From positions 1 through 36,014 of the forward strand of contig JAEWDF010000044.1 in the NCBI GenBank assembly GCA_023390245.1: a DNA stretch of 36,014 bases, in the 5' to 3' direction. The number at the start of each line of letters is the position of its first letter. Position 1 is the stretch's first letter. The stretch is from Pseudomonadota bacterium. GTDB taxonomy: Bacteria; Pseudomonadota; Alphaproteobacteria; Caulobacterales; Caulobacteraceae. The position numbers and the translations under genes are program-made. Shown here piece after piece: positions 21,312 through 28,963 of the stretch. The notes under the pieces are model-generated. The model worked only from the letters and a program-made list of their open reading frames with translations, was not told the origin of the DNA and ran no database searches.

Positions 21312-22274
21312 CTAGCGCCGCAGCTGCGCCTCGCGCGCCGCCTTCAGGCGGGCGAAGTCGTCGCCCGCATGGTGCGACGAGCGGGTCAGCGGCGACGAGG
21401 ACACCATCAGGAAGCCCTTGGCCCGGGCGATCGCCTCATAGGCCTTGAACTCCTCCGGCGTGACGAAGCGGTCGATGGCGGCGTGCTTGCGGGTCGGCTG
21501 CAGGTACTGGCCGATGGTGATGAAGTCGACGCCGGCGGAGCGCATGTCGTCCATCACCTGCATGACCTCTTCCTTGGTCTCGCCCAGGCCGACCATGATG
21601 CCGGACTTGGTGAACTGGTTCGGGTCGCGCTCCTTGACCATCTGCAGCAGGCGCAGGCTGTGGAAGTAGCGGGCGCCGGGCCGGATCTTCAGATACAGGC
21701 GCGGCACGGTTTCCAGGTTGTGGTTGAAGACGTCGGGCCGGGCGTCGATCATCACCTCGGCGGCGCCGTCCTTCCTCAGGAAGTCGGGCGTCAGGATCTC
21801 GATGGTGGTGTTCGGCGCCTGGAGGCGGATCTGGCGCACCACCTCGGCGAAATGGGCCGCGCCGCCGTCGGCCACGTCGTCGCGGTCGACCGAGGTGATG
21901 ACGACGTGCGACAGTTCCATCTGCTGGACGGCCAGGCCCACCTTGGCGGGCTCCTCCGGGTCCAGCGGCTGCGGCAGGCCGGTCTTGACGTTGCAGAAGG
22001 CGCAGGCCCGCGTGCAGGTGTCGCCCATGATCATCAGGGTGGCGTGCTTCTGGCTCCAGCACTCGCCAATGTTCGGGCAGGCCGCCTCCTCGCAGACGGT
22101 GTGAAGGCCCTTCTCCTTCACGATCGCCTTGGTGGCGTTGTACTGGCCCGATCCCGGCGCCTTGACGCGCAGCCAGTCGGGCTTCTTCAGAACCACCGAC
22201 TCGGGCCGGTTCTGCTTTTCCGGATGGCGCAGTTCCGACGGCTTGCGCTGAAGGGTGTCGATCAGGGTGACCAT
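21312..22274 (-). CDS. lipA: Lipoyl synthase
   Basis: A radical-SAM enzyme that inserts two sulfurs into octanoyl-protein to make lipoyl groups on 2-oxoacid dehydrogenases and the glycine cleavage system. In the 320-residue protein the auxiliary cluster cysteines are C61, C66 and C72 (CEEAACPNIGEC) and the radical-SAM cysteines are C87, C91 and C94 (CTRACAFC). The conserved C-terminal RSS motif is near 298-300 (TRSSHHAGDDF). The ATG at 22274 gives MVTLIDTLQRKPSELRHPEK, the usual alphaproteobacterial start; the open frame extends upstream without conserved sequence. It is the first gene of a four-gene operon and is divergent from the acyl ligase. Confidence 0.97.
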   Translation of the reverse strand: MVTLIDTLQRKPSELRHPEKQNRPESVVLKKPDWLRVKAPGSGQYNATKAIVKEKGLHTVCEEAACPNIGECWSQKHATLMIMGDTCTRACAFCNVKTGLPQPLDPEEPAKVGLAVQQMELSHVVITSVDRDDVADGGAAHFAEVVRQIRLQAPNTTIEILTPDFLRKDGAAEVMIDARPDVFNHNLETVPRLYLKIRPGARYFHSLRLLQMVKERDPNQFTKSGIMVGLGETKEEVMQVMDDMRSAGVDFITIGQYLQPTRKHAAIDRFVTPEEFKAYEAIARAKGFLMVSSSPLTRSSHHAGDDFARLKAAREAQLRR

Positions 22275-22433
22275 CGGCGGTATTTCGGCTTTCCGCGCGC
22301 GTAAGGCAAGGCACAGCGGGTTACAGGCGGGGCCGTCCGCCGGGAACTCACGCTCGGTGACGCATCTTTTCAAGATGACCGGGCGTCATTAATGACGGTC
22401 GCCCGGGAACCGAGAGGGCGCAGCAGCCCTCCG

Positions 22434-22440
22434 AAGGAGG
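22434..22440 (+). promoter_or_regulatory. Shine-Dalgarno that decides a TTG start
   Basis: AAGGAGG directly abuts the ATG at 22441, leaving no spacer, but lies six bases before the in-frame TTG at 22447. That spacing is optimal, so TTG is the more likely start codon for the downstream ligase. Confidence 0.6.
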
Positions 22441-22446
22441 ATGCGC

Positions 22447-24000
22447 TTGCGCCAACCGCTGGATCCGTCGCTCTACGACGAGACGCTCATCGACGCCCTG
22501 GTCGGTGCGCGCGCCAGGTACGGCGACAAGGAGATCCTGGAGGACCAGGACCGGCATCCCCTCACCTACACCGGCCTGATCCGCGCCGCCTTCGTGCTGG
22601 GCCGCAAGATCGCGGCCATGACCGACAAGGGCGAGCGGGTCGCCATCCTGCTGCCGTCGTCGATGGGGGTGGTGGTGACCTTCTTCGGCCTGCACGCCCA
22701 CGGCCGGATCCCGGTGATGCTGAACTTCACCGCCGGCGAAGCCAATCTGAAGGCGGCTATCCAGGCGGCGGGCGTCAAGAAGGTGCTGACGGCCAAGCGC
22801 TTCATCCAGCAGGCCAAGCTGGACGACCTGGTCGATCAATTGAGGCCGGTCGCCGACATCGTCTGGCTGGACGACGTGCGAAAGACGATCGGCCTGGCCG
22901 ACAAGCTGTACGGCCTGGCCGCCGGCATGGCGCCCAGGCGCTTCGCGGTAAGGACCGATCCCGACGCGCCCGGCGTGGTGCTGTTCACCTCGGGCAGCTT
23001 CGGCACGCCCAAGGGCGTGGTGCTGAGCCAGCGCAACCTGGTCGCCAACGCCCGCCAGGTCGCCGCCCACATCGACCTGGATCCCGACTGGGTCATGTTC
23101 AACCCGCTGCCGACCTTCCACTGCTTCGGCCTGACCGGCGGGGTCATCCTGCCGCTGCTGACCGGCCTGAAGGCGTTCGAATATCCGTCGCCGCTGCACG
23201 CCAAGCAGATCACCGACCTGCTGCCCCAGGTGAAGGCCTCGGTGCTGTTCGCCACCGACACCTTCCTGAGCCAGTACGCCCGCGTGGCCGAGCCGGGCGA
23301 CTTCGCGACCCTGAAGTTCGCCGTCGGCGGCGCCGAGAAGGTGCGCGAGGAGACCCGCGCCCTGTTCAACGAGAAGTTCGGCGGGGTGGAGCTGCTGGAA
23401 GGCTATGGCGCGACCGAGGCGGCGCCCGTCGTCGCGGTGAACCAGCCGGGGAACAACCACCCCGGCACCGTCGGCCAGATCCTGCCCGGCATGGACTACC
23501 GGCTGGAGCCGGTCGAGGGCATCGACGCCGGCGGCCGCCTGTTCCTGAAGGGTCCGAACGTCATGGCCGGCTATGTCACCGCCGGCGATCCGCTGGCGTG
23601 GGAGCCGGTCGAGGACGGCTGGCTGGACACCGGCGACATCGTCGATGTGGACGACCAGGGCTTCATCACCATCAAGGGCCGCGCCAAGCGCTTCGCCAAG
23701 ATCGGCGGCGAGATGGTGTCGCTGACGGCGGTGGAAGGCATCGCCGGCGCGGTCTGGCCCGAGCAGCGCCACGCCGTGGTCTCCATCCCCGACAGCCGCA
23801 AGGGCGAGAAGCTGGTGCTGGTCACCGATCATTCCGGCGCCGAGGTCGCGCGCCTGGCCGAATGGGCCCGCGAGAATGGCGCGCCCGAACTGGCGGTGCC
23901 CAAGAAGATCGTCAAGGTGACCGAGGTTCCGGTCCTGGGCACCGGCAAGACCGACTACGTCGCCATCCAGAAGATGGTCGAGACGGACAAGGCGGCCTGA
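22447..24000 (+). CDS. AMP-forming acyl ligase (Aas/long-chain acyl synthetase-like)
   Basis: An ANL-superfamily adenylate-forming enzyme that activates a carboxylate, probably a fatty acid, to an acyl-AMP and then a thioester. The phosphate-binding motif reads LFTSGSFGTPKGV (about 180). It also shows YGATEAAPVVA and GWLDTGD (ATP-binding motifs), and the C-terminal hinge and lysine region ends with LGTGKTDYVAIQKM, the catalytic Lys region. The sequence resembles the C-terminal acyl-ACP synthetase half of E. coli Aas, but the acyltransferase half is absent. I chose TTG at 22447 because of the Shine-Dalgarno spacing; the ATG at 22441 adds two residues. It stands divergent from lipA and convergent with the DUF3089 gene. 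Confidence 0.82.
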   Translation: MRQPLDPSLYDETLIDALVGARARYGDKEILEDQDRHPLTYTGLIRAAFVLGRKIAAMTDKGERVAILLPSSMGVVVTFFGLHAHGRIPVMLNFTAGEANLKAAIQAAGVKKVLTAKRFIQQAKLDDLVDQLRPVADIVWLDDVRKTIGLADKLYGLAAGMAPRRFAVRTDPDAPGVVLFTSGSFGTPKGVVLSQRNLVANARQVAAHIDLDPDWVMFNPLPTFHCFGLTGGVILPLLTGLKAFEYPSPLHAKQITDLLPQVKASVLFATDTFLSQYARVAEPGDFATLKFAVGGAEKVREETRALFNEKFGGVELLEGYGATEAAPVVAVNQPGNNHPGTVGQILPGMDYRLEPVEGIDAGGRLFLKGPNVMAGYVTAGDPLAWEPVEDGWLDTGDIVDVDDQGFITIKGRAKRFAKIGGEMVSLTAVEGIAGAVWPEQRHAVVSIPDSRKGEKLVLVTDHSGAEVARLAEWARENGAPELAVPKKIVKVTEVPVLGTGKTDYVAIQKMVETDKAA

Positions 24001-24022
24001 TCGGGCCGCCCGGTCCAGTCCG

Positions 24023-25117
24023 TCAGCCGTCGGCGTAGGCCGACAGGCGCGCGGCGACATCCGCCTCCAGGTCGCCATAGAACAGGTTGTAGGGCCGGGC
24101 CTTGCGCCGATCGGCCCAGCCGCCCTGCTCGCGGAAGGATTCGAGGTGCGGCCAGTTGTGCCGCAGCAGGCCGCCGCGGCACTGGGCGCCCACTTCCCGG
24201 GCGATCAGGGCCGGCCGTGTCGTCCATTCCAGGCCGGTCGCATTGGCGGCGCCGCGATGCAGCCGCTCCGGCGCCGGGGCGGGATCGGTGGAGCCCGTCA
24301 GCGGATTGACGCAGACGGTGGCGCGGCCGTCCAGCGTGACCAGGCGCCCATTGTCGTCCCAGACCAGGGCCCGCCGCAGCCGCCGCCCGGCGGCGCCGTC
24401 ATCCTCCTCCCCGACCTGGGACCAGGCCACCATGCAATGCAGCTGGCGCCGGTTGGCGCAGGGCGGCACGCGGGGATCGACCTCGTCCACGGCGATCAGG
24501 GTGTCCATCAGATAGGCGACGATCAGCCGGTCCCGGATCGCCGGATCGCGGGCGATCCGCCGCTGGATCAGTAGCTCCAGAAGGTCGGCGCCCTGCTCCA
24601 CCCCCGCCAGCACGATCGGCCCGTCTGGATGCCGCCGCAGCCACAGGTCGAACGCCGCCTCGATGTCGCGATAGGCGAAGGCGCGGGCCTCGCGCGCGTC
24701 GTCGCGCAGCGTCAGCCGGGTGTAGAGGCTGGCCTGGCGGTACAGCGGCGCGCTGACCGCGCCGGCGCGCGCGAACGGCGCGGCGTAGTTGGGCAGCACC
24801 ACCCGGCGCAGATAGGCGTCGGCGTCCGCGTCGCCGATCGCGCCATTCCAGTCCTTGCCGCCGTCGAAGGTGGTCGAATGCACGAAGAAGACGCTGGCCG
24901 GCCCCGAAGCGGAGGCCCGCGCGTCCCACAGCGCCCAGCTCGCCGGATCGGCGTAGTCCGGCGCCGGCGGCGGATCATAGGTCTGGAACGGGACCTCGGG
25001 GTCCAGCGCCGCCTTCAGGATGTCGCCGTGCCAGACCGCGACCGCCGCGGTCAGCAGCAGCACCACGGCGAATCCGGCATAGCCGACCCACTGGCGAAAG
25101 GTCAGCTTCGGCCGCAT
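24023..25117 (-). CDS. DUF3089 alpha/beta-hydrolase-like membrane-anchored protein lacking the serine nucleophile
   Basis: A 364-residue protein with one N-terminal membrane helix (about 11-29). It resembles DUF3089 proteins, which have an alpha/beta-hydrolase fold, in features such as ASVFFVHSTTFDGGKDWN (74-91) and a C-terminal DYNLFY-type segment (here YNLFYGDLEADVAARL). At the nucleophile elbow, where the family usually has GHSQG, this protein reads GVEQG (172-176), so Glu174 replaces the serine and Val173 the histidine. I checked the codons directly (GTG GAG). It is probably not a classical serine hydrolase. The ATG at 25117 overlaps the hldD stop by one base (TGATG), so it is coupled to the LPS heptose genes, which hints at an envelope role. 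Confidence 0.78.
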   Translation of the reverse strand: MRPKLTFRQWVGYAGFAVVLLLTAAVAVWHGDILKAALDPEVPFQTYDPPPAPDYADPASWALWDARASASGPASVFFVHSTTFDGGKDWNGAIGDADADAYLRRVVLPNYAAPFARAGAVSAPLYRQASLYTRLTLRDDAREARAFAYRDIEAAFDLWLRRHPDGPIVLAGVEQGADLLELLIQRRIARDPAIRDRLIVAYLMDTLIAVDEVDPRVPPCANRRQLHCMVAWSQVGEEDDGAAGRRLRRALVWDDNGRLVTLDGRATVCVNPLTGSTDPAPAPERLHRGAANATGLEWTTRPALIAREVGAQCRGGLLRHNWPHLESFREQGGWADRRKARPYNLFYGDLEADVAARLSAYADG

Positions 25118-26118
25118 CAGCGATAAGGGTCCGGCTGCGACAGGAAGGACTGCACATAGCGGCGCACCCCCTCCTCCAGCGGCGTCGACTGGCCGTCGAA
25201 GCCGGCCGCCCGCACCCGGTCCATCCGCGCCTGGGTGAAGTACTGATACCGATCGCGGATCACCTCGGGCATGTCGACATATTCGATCGCCGGCGCCTTG
25301 CCCGCCGCCGCGAAGGTCGCCCGCGCCAGGTCGGCGAAGGACCGCGCCTGGCCCGAGCCCGCGTTGAACACGCCCGACACCTGCGGCGCGCGCAGCAGCC
25401 ATTCGACGATGTCGACCACGTCGTCGACATAGACGAAGTCGCGCAGCTGACCGCCATCGGGATAGTCCGGATTGTGCGAGCGGAACAGGCTGACCGCCTC
25501 CCCCGCCGCGACCTTGGGCCAGATCTGCGCCACCACCGACTTCATGCCGCCCTTGTGGCCCTCGTTCGGGCCATAGACGTTGAAGAACTTCAGCCCCGCC
25601 CACTGCGGCGGCGCGGCGCCCCGGTCGGCCTGGCGCACGGCGTACTGGTCGAACAGCAGCTTGGAATAACCATAGGCGTTCAGCGGCCGCAGCCGGGCCA
25701 GCGAAACCGCGTCGTCGTCGTCGTCGAAGCCCGCCTCGCCGTCGCCATAGGTCGCCGCCGACGACGCATAGATCAGCCGGACATTGCGCATCGCGCACCA
25801 GTCCCACAGGTCGCGCGACAGGGTGAAATTGGTCCTCAGGATCAGGTCGGCGTCCGGCTCGGTGGTGGAGGAGATGGCCCCCATGTGGACCACCGCTTCG
25901 ATCTTCTCGGCGTGCCGCTCCAGCTGGTCGAACAACTCCTCCGGCGCCCACAGGTCCGCGACCGCGTGCTTGGCGATGTTCTTCCACTTGGCCAGGTCGG
26001 CCGTCTCCAGCCGGTCGCAGACGACGATGTCGTAAGCCGTATCCGCCGTCAGCCGCGCCACGATGTTGGAGCCGATGAAGCCGGCGCCGCCGGTCACCAC
26101 GATCATGCGCGGGTTCAC
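25117..26118 (-). CDS. hldD: ADP-L-glycero-D-manno-heptose 6-epimerase
   Basis: An extended short-chain dehydrogenase that converts ADP-D-glycero- to ADP-L-glycero-D-manno-heptose, the donor for LPS inner-core heptose. The NADP-binding TGGAGFIGSNI is at the N-terminus; ASSAATYGDG and the YGYSK catalytic pair follow, and FFNVYGPNEGHKGGMKSV is typical of HldD. I chose GTG 26118 because it overlaps the hldE stop (GTGA) and has GGGAG about eight bases upstream. An ATG at 26106 would begin directly at MIVVTGG, as in many homologues, and is a serious alternative. It is followed by a one-base overlap with the DUF3089 gene. Confidence 0.95.
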   Translation of the reverse strand: MNPRMIVVTGGAGFIGSNIVARLTADTAYDIVVCDRLETADLAKWKNIAKHAVADLWAPEELFDQLERHAEKIEAVVHMGAISSTTEPDADLILRTNFTLSRDLWDWCAMRNVRLIYASSAATYGDGEAGFDDDDDAVSLARLRPLNAYGYSKLLFDQYAVRQADRGAAPPQWAGLKFFNVYGPNEGHKGGMKSVVAQIWPKVAAGEAVSLFRSHNPDYPDGGQLRDFVYVDDVVDIVEWLLRAPQVSGVFNAGSGQARSFADLARATFAAAGKAPAIEYVDMPEVIRDRYQYFTQARMDRVRAAGFDGQSTPLEEGVRRYVQSFLSQPDPYR

Positions 26119-27569
26119 TGAGCCGCTCCCGTCATCTTCTCGATGGTCCGGGTGGTGGAGAACCCGTCCTTGAAGTCGGCCAACTTGACCTCGCCGCCCC
26201 AGCTTTCGACCAGGTCGCCGCCGACCACGCCCTCGCGCGTATAGTCCGAGCCCTTGATCAGCACGTCGGGCCGCAGCCGTTCGATCAGGGCGATGGGCGT
26301 CGGATCGTCGAAGCTGGTCACGCGGTCCACGCTGGCTAGGCCGCCGATGACGACGGCGCGGCTGTCCAGGTCGTTGACGGGCCGCCCTTCGCCCTTCAGC
26401 CGCTTGACCGAGGCGTCGGTGTTCAGCGCCACCACCAGCCGGTCGCACCAGCTGCGCGCCTGAGCCAGATAGGCGACGTGGCCCCGGTGCAGGATGTCGA
26501 AACAGCCGTTGGTGAAGCCGACGCGCAGGCCCTGGCGGCGCCAGGCCTCGACCTGATCGGCCAGTTCGTCCAGCGGCGTCACCTTGGACTGCGCGGCGAC
26601 CGCGTGCTGACGCAGTTCCGCCTCGACCAGCTCGGCCGGCGTGACCACCGCCGTCCCGGCCTTCCCGACCACGACGCCCGACGCCAGGATGGCGAACTGC
26701 ACCGCCGTCTCCAGCGACGCGCCGGACCCCAACGCCAGGCCCAGCGCCGCCAGCACCGTGTCGCCGGCGCCGGAGACGTCGAACACTTCGCGCGCCCGGC
26801 CGGGGAAGTGCGTCACGGGCTCGCCGCGCCGCGCCAGGCTCATGCCCTTGCCGGCGCGGGTCACGATCACCGCCTTGGCGGTCGTCGCCTTCAGCAGCGC
26901 CGCCAGCGCCGCCTCGATCTCGGCGTCCGTCTCGACCGGCAGGCCGGTGGCGCCGGCCAATTCAGAGGCGTTGGGCTTGATGATGTCCACCGCGCCATAG
27001 CGGGCGAAGTCGCGCCCCTTGGGATCGACCACCACCGGCGCGCCCGTCCGCGCCGCCTGCGCCAGCGCCGCCGCGATCAGGGCGTCGCCGACCACGCCCT
27101 TGGCGTAGTCCGACAGCAGGATGGCCGAAGCGTCCGAAAAGGCGCGGGAATCGTCCAGCGCCGGCGCCGCGTTCTCGTCGTCCAGGCGCAGCAGCTGCTG
27201 GCCCGCCGCCACGAAGCGCGTCTTGACGATGGTGGCGGCGCCCGCAGGTCGGTCGATCAGGTCCTCGACCCCCGCTTCATCCGCGATCAGGGCCTTCAAC
27301 TCGGCCCCCGCCGCATCGTCTCCGGCGACGGCGCCCAGCAGGCCCAGCCCGCCCAGCGCCGCGACATTGCGCGCGACATTGCCGACGCCGCCCGGCATGG
27401 CCACCGTGCGACGCGCGCGCAGCACAGGGATCGGCGCCTCGGGCGAGATGCGGCTGACCTCGCCATAGACATAGCGATCCAGCATCAGGTCGCCGACGCA
27501 GGCGATCTTCAGGCCGCGCACGCGCTCCAGCAACAACTGCAGGGCGCCCAGGTCCAGGGTCTCAGGCAT
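26115..27569 (-). CDS. hldE: Bifunctional heptose-7-phosphate kinase / heptose-1-phosphate adenylyltransferase
   Basis: A two-domain enzyme of ADP-heptose synthesis (484 residues, normal length). The N-terminal ribokinase-type domain (to about 325) phosphorylates D-glycero-D-manno-heptose 7-phosphate. It has PGGVGNVARNVAALGG and the catalytic GAGD at 267-270. The C-terminal nucleotidyltransferase domain begins with FTNGCFDILHRGHVAYL (352-368), containing the HxGH motif, and attaches AMP. It lies directly upstream of hldD with a GTGA overlap and 18 bp downstream of kdsA. gmhA and gmhB, needed for the other steps, are not in this window. Confidence 0.97.
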   Translation of the reverse strand: MPETLDLGALQLLLERVRGLKIACVGDLMLDRYVYGEVSRISPEAPIPVLRARRTVAMPGGVGNVARNVAALGGLGLLGAVAGDDAAGAELKALIADEAGVEDLIDRPAGAATIVKTRFVAAGQQLLRLDDENAAPALDDSRAFSDASAILLSDYAKGVVGDALIAAALAQAARTGAPVVVDPKGRDFARYGAVDIIKPNASELAGATGLPVETDAEIEAALAALLKATTAKAVIVTRAGKGMSLARRGEPVTHFPGRAREVFDVSGAGDTVLAALGLALGSGASLETAVQFAILASGVVVGKAGTAVVTPAELVEAELRQHAVAAQSKVTPLDELADQVEAWRRQGLRVGFTNGCFDILHRGHVAYLAQARSWCDRLVVALNTDASVKRLKGEGRPVNDLDSRAVVIGGLASVDRVTSFDDPTPIALIERLRPDVLIKGSDYTREGVVGGDLVESWGGEVKLADFKDGFSTTRTIEKMTGAAQ

Positions 27570-27587
27570 TCGTCCGCCCTAGAGGAT

Positions 27588-28466
27588 TCACGCCGCCTGC
27601 GCCACCGGCCCCTTGGCGCCGACCTTGATGGCCAGGTCGTCGAAGGCGAGCAGTTGGGCCGCCAGGGCTTCGAACTGACCCAGCGGCACCATGTTGGGGC
27701 CGTCCGACGGCGCGTGATCCGGATCGGGATGGGTCTCGACGAACACCGCGTCGACGCCGACCGACACCGCCGCGCGGGCCAGCACCGGCACGAACTCGCG
27801 CTGGCCGCCCGAGGACGTGCCCTGCCCGCCTGGCTGCTGCACGCTGTGGGTCGCGTCGAACACCACCGGGCAGCCGATCTCGCGCAGCACCGGCAGGGCG
27901 CGCATGTCGCTGACCAGGGTGTTGTAGCCGAAGCTGGCGCCCCGCTCGCAGGCCATGACGTTCGGATTGCCGGCGCCCACCACCTTGGCGATGACGTTCT
28001 TCATGTCCCAGGGCGCCAGGAACTGGCCCTTCTTGATGTTGATCGCCTTGCCGGTGGCCGCGGCGGCCAGCAGCAGGTCGGTCTGGCGGCTGAGGAAGGC
28101 CGGGATCTGCAGCACGTCCACCACCTCGCCCACCGGCCCGCATTGGGCCTCGGAATGGACGTCGGTCAGGGTCGGCAGGCCCGTGACCTCGCGCACCTCG
28201 GCGAAGATCGGCAGCGACTCCTTCAGGCCGATGCCGCGCGCGGCGCTGGCGCTGGTGCGGTTCGCCTTGTCGAAGCTGGTCTTGTAGATGATGCCGACGT
28301 TCAGCCGCTCGCCGATCTCCTTCAGCGCATGGGCCGTCTCCAGCGCGTGCTGGCGGCTTTCCATCTGGCAGGGGCCGGCGATGAAGGCGATGCGCGCGCC
28401 GCCGCCGATGACGACGGGCTTGGGCAGACCATCGGACAGGGTGATGACGGCGTTGGGTCGGCTCAC
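27588..28466 (-). CDS. kdsA: 3-deoxy-8-phosphooctulonate synthase
   Basis: It condenses phosphoenolpyruvate with arabinose 5-phosphate to KDO 8-phosphate, the first committed step to the KDO of LPS. The 292-residue TIM-barrel protein has FIAGPCQMES near the N-terminus, NIKKGQFLAPWDMKN, FDATHSVQQPGG and ETHPDPDHAPSDGPNM. Cys33 in GPC corresponds to the metal-ligand cysteine of class II (metal-dependent) enzymes rather than the Asn of E. coli KdsA; that class call is inference. I chose GTG 28466 because GAGAGAG lies just upstream and the length then fits the family; upstream ATGs would add a polar extension. It heads the hldE-hldD-DUF3089 run. Confidence 0.95.
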   Translation of the reverse strand: MSRPNAVITLSDGLPKPVVIGGGARIAFIAGPCQMESRQHALETAHALKEIGERLNVGIIYKTSFDKANRTSASAARGIGLKESLPIFAEVREVTGLPTLTDVHSEAQCGPVGEVVDVLQIPAFLSRQTDLLLAAAATGKAINIKKGQFLAPWDMKNVIAKVVGAGNPNVMACERGASFGYNTLVSDMRALPVLREIGCPVVFDATHSVQQPGGQGTSSGGQREFVPVLARAAVSVGVDAVFVETHPDPDHAPSDGPNMVPLGQFEALAAQLLAFDDLAIKVGAKGPVAQAA

Positions 28467-28588
28467 GGGCTTCTCTCTCTCAAGCGGGTCGGGCGGCGGC
28501 CAATGCCGCATCCGTTTGGCCATCAAGTGGCGGCCAATCGTCGATCCTGCAAGCTATCACGCCGGGCGGCGGCCCCGCCAGATACGGC

Positions 28589-28867
28589 TCAGCCGTCCGG
28601 GTCGCCGTCCCGAAAGCGCCATTTCATCACCAGCACCCAGCTGGCCATCACCAAGGCGCAGCTGTTGGCGACGGTCACCGGCCAGGCCTGGGTCATCACC
28701 CCATAGACCACCCAGAGCGCGAAACAGGTCACCGTCAGCGAATAGGTCTTCAGGCTGACCGAGGAAGCGTCGCGCTCCTTCCAGATCTTGATCGCCTGGG
28801 GCGCAAAGCTGGTCACCGAGCAGATCGCGGCGGCCGAGCCGAAGATGTTGGCGACGAGATCGCTCAT
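28589..28867 (-). CDS. SemiSWEET family sugar transporter
   Basis: A 92-residue membrane protein with three hydrophobic helices, the bacterial half-size version of SWEET transporters, which dimerise to form a sugar pore. The PQ-loop motif is in FAPQAIKIWKERDASSVSL (PQ at 23-24), where proline and glutamine drive the helix hinge. Helices lie about 5-22, 40-60 and 65-82. The sugar cannot be predicted. It lies 122 bp upstream of kdsA on the same strand, so it may or may not be co-transcribed with the LPS genes; the spacing argues for a separate kdsA promoter. Confidence 0.9.
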   Translation of the reverse strand: MSDLVANIFGSAAAICSVTSFAPQAIKIWKERDASSVSLKTYSLTVTCFALWVVYGVMTQAWPVTVANSCALVMASWVLVMKWRFRDGDPDG

Positions 28868-28910
28868 GCGATCGCCTAACCACGCGAACGTCGGGCCGGT
28901 TCCTTATGCG

Positions 28911-28944
28911 AAAAGGCGGGTGGCGCCGATCGACGCCGCCCGCC
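28911..28944 (-). terminator. Rho-independent terminator after the S9 peptidase gene
   Basis: ggcgggtggcg (28915-28925) pairs with cgccgcccgcc (28934-28944) with one wobble around an eight-base loop. On the minus strand it ends in four T, 19 bases after the peptidase stop. Confidence 0.75.
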
Positions 28945-28963
28945 CTTCGTCGCCCACGCGGGC

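Noticed and set aside
22275..22433. Riboswitch or leader in the lipA/ligase spacer
   Set aside because: I could not identify a conserved RNA fold; only the ribosome-binding site is clear.
25118..25987. Extension of the DUF3089 frame upstream through hldD
   Set aside because: The extension is hldD out of frame. The ATG at 25117 with the TGATG overlap and membrane helix is the natural start.
26478..28706. A 742-codon plus-strand frame opposite hldE and kdsA
   Set aside because: Both opposite genes are certain and highly conserved; the frame is an antisense shadow.
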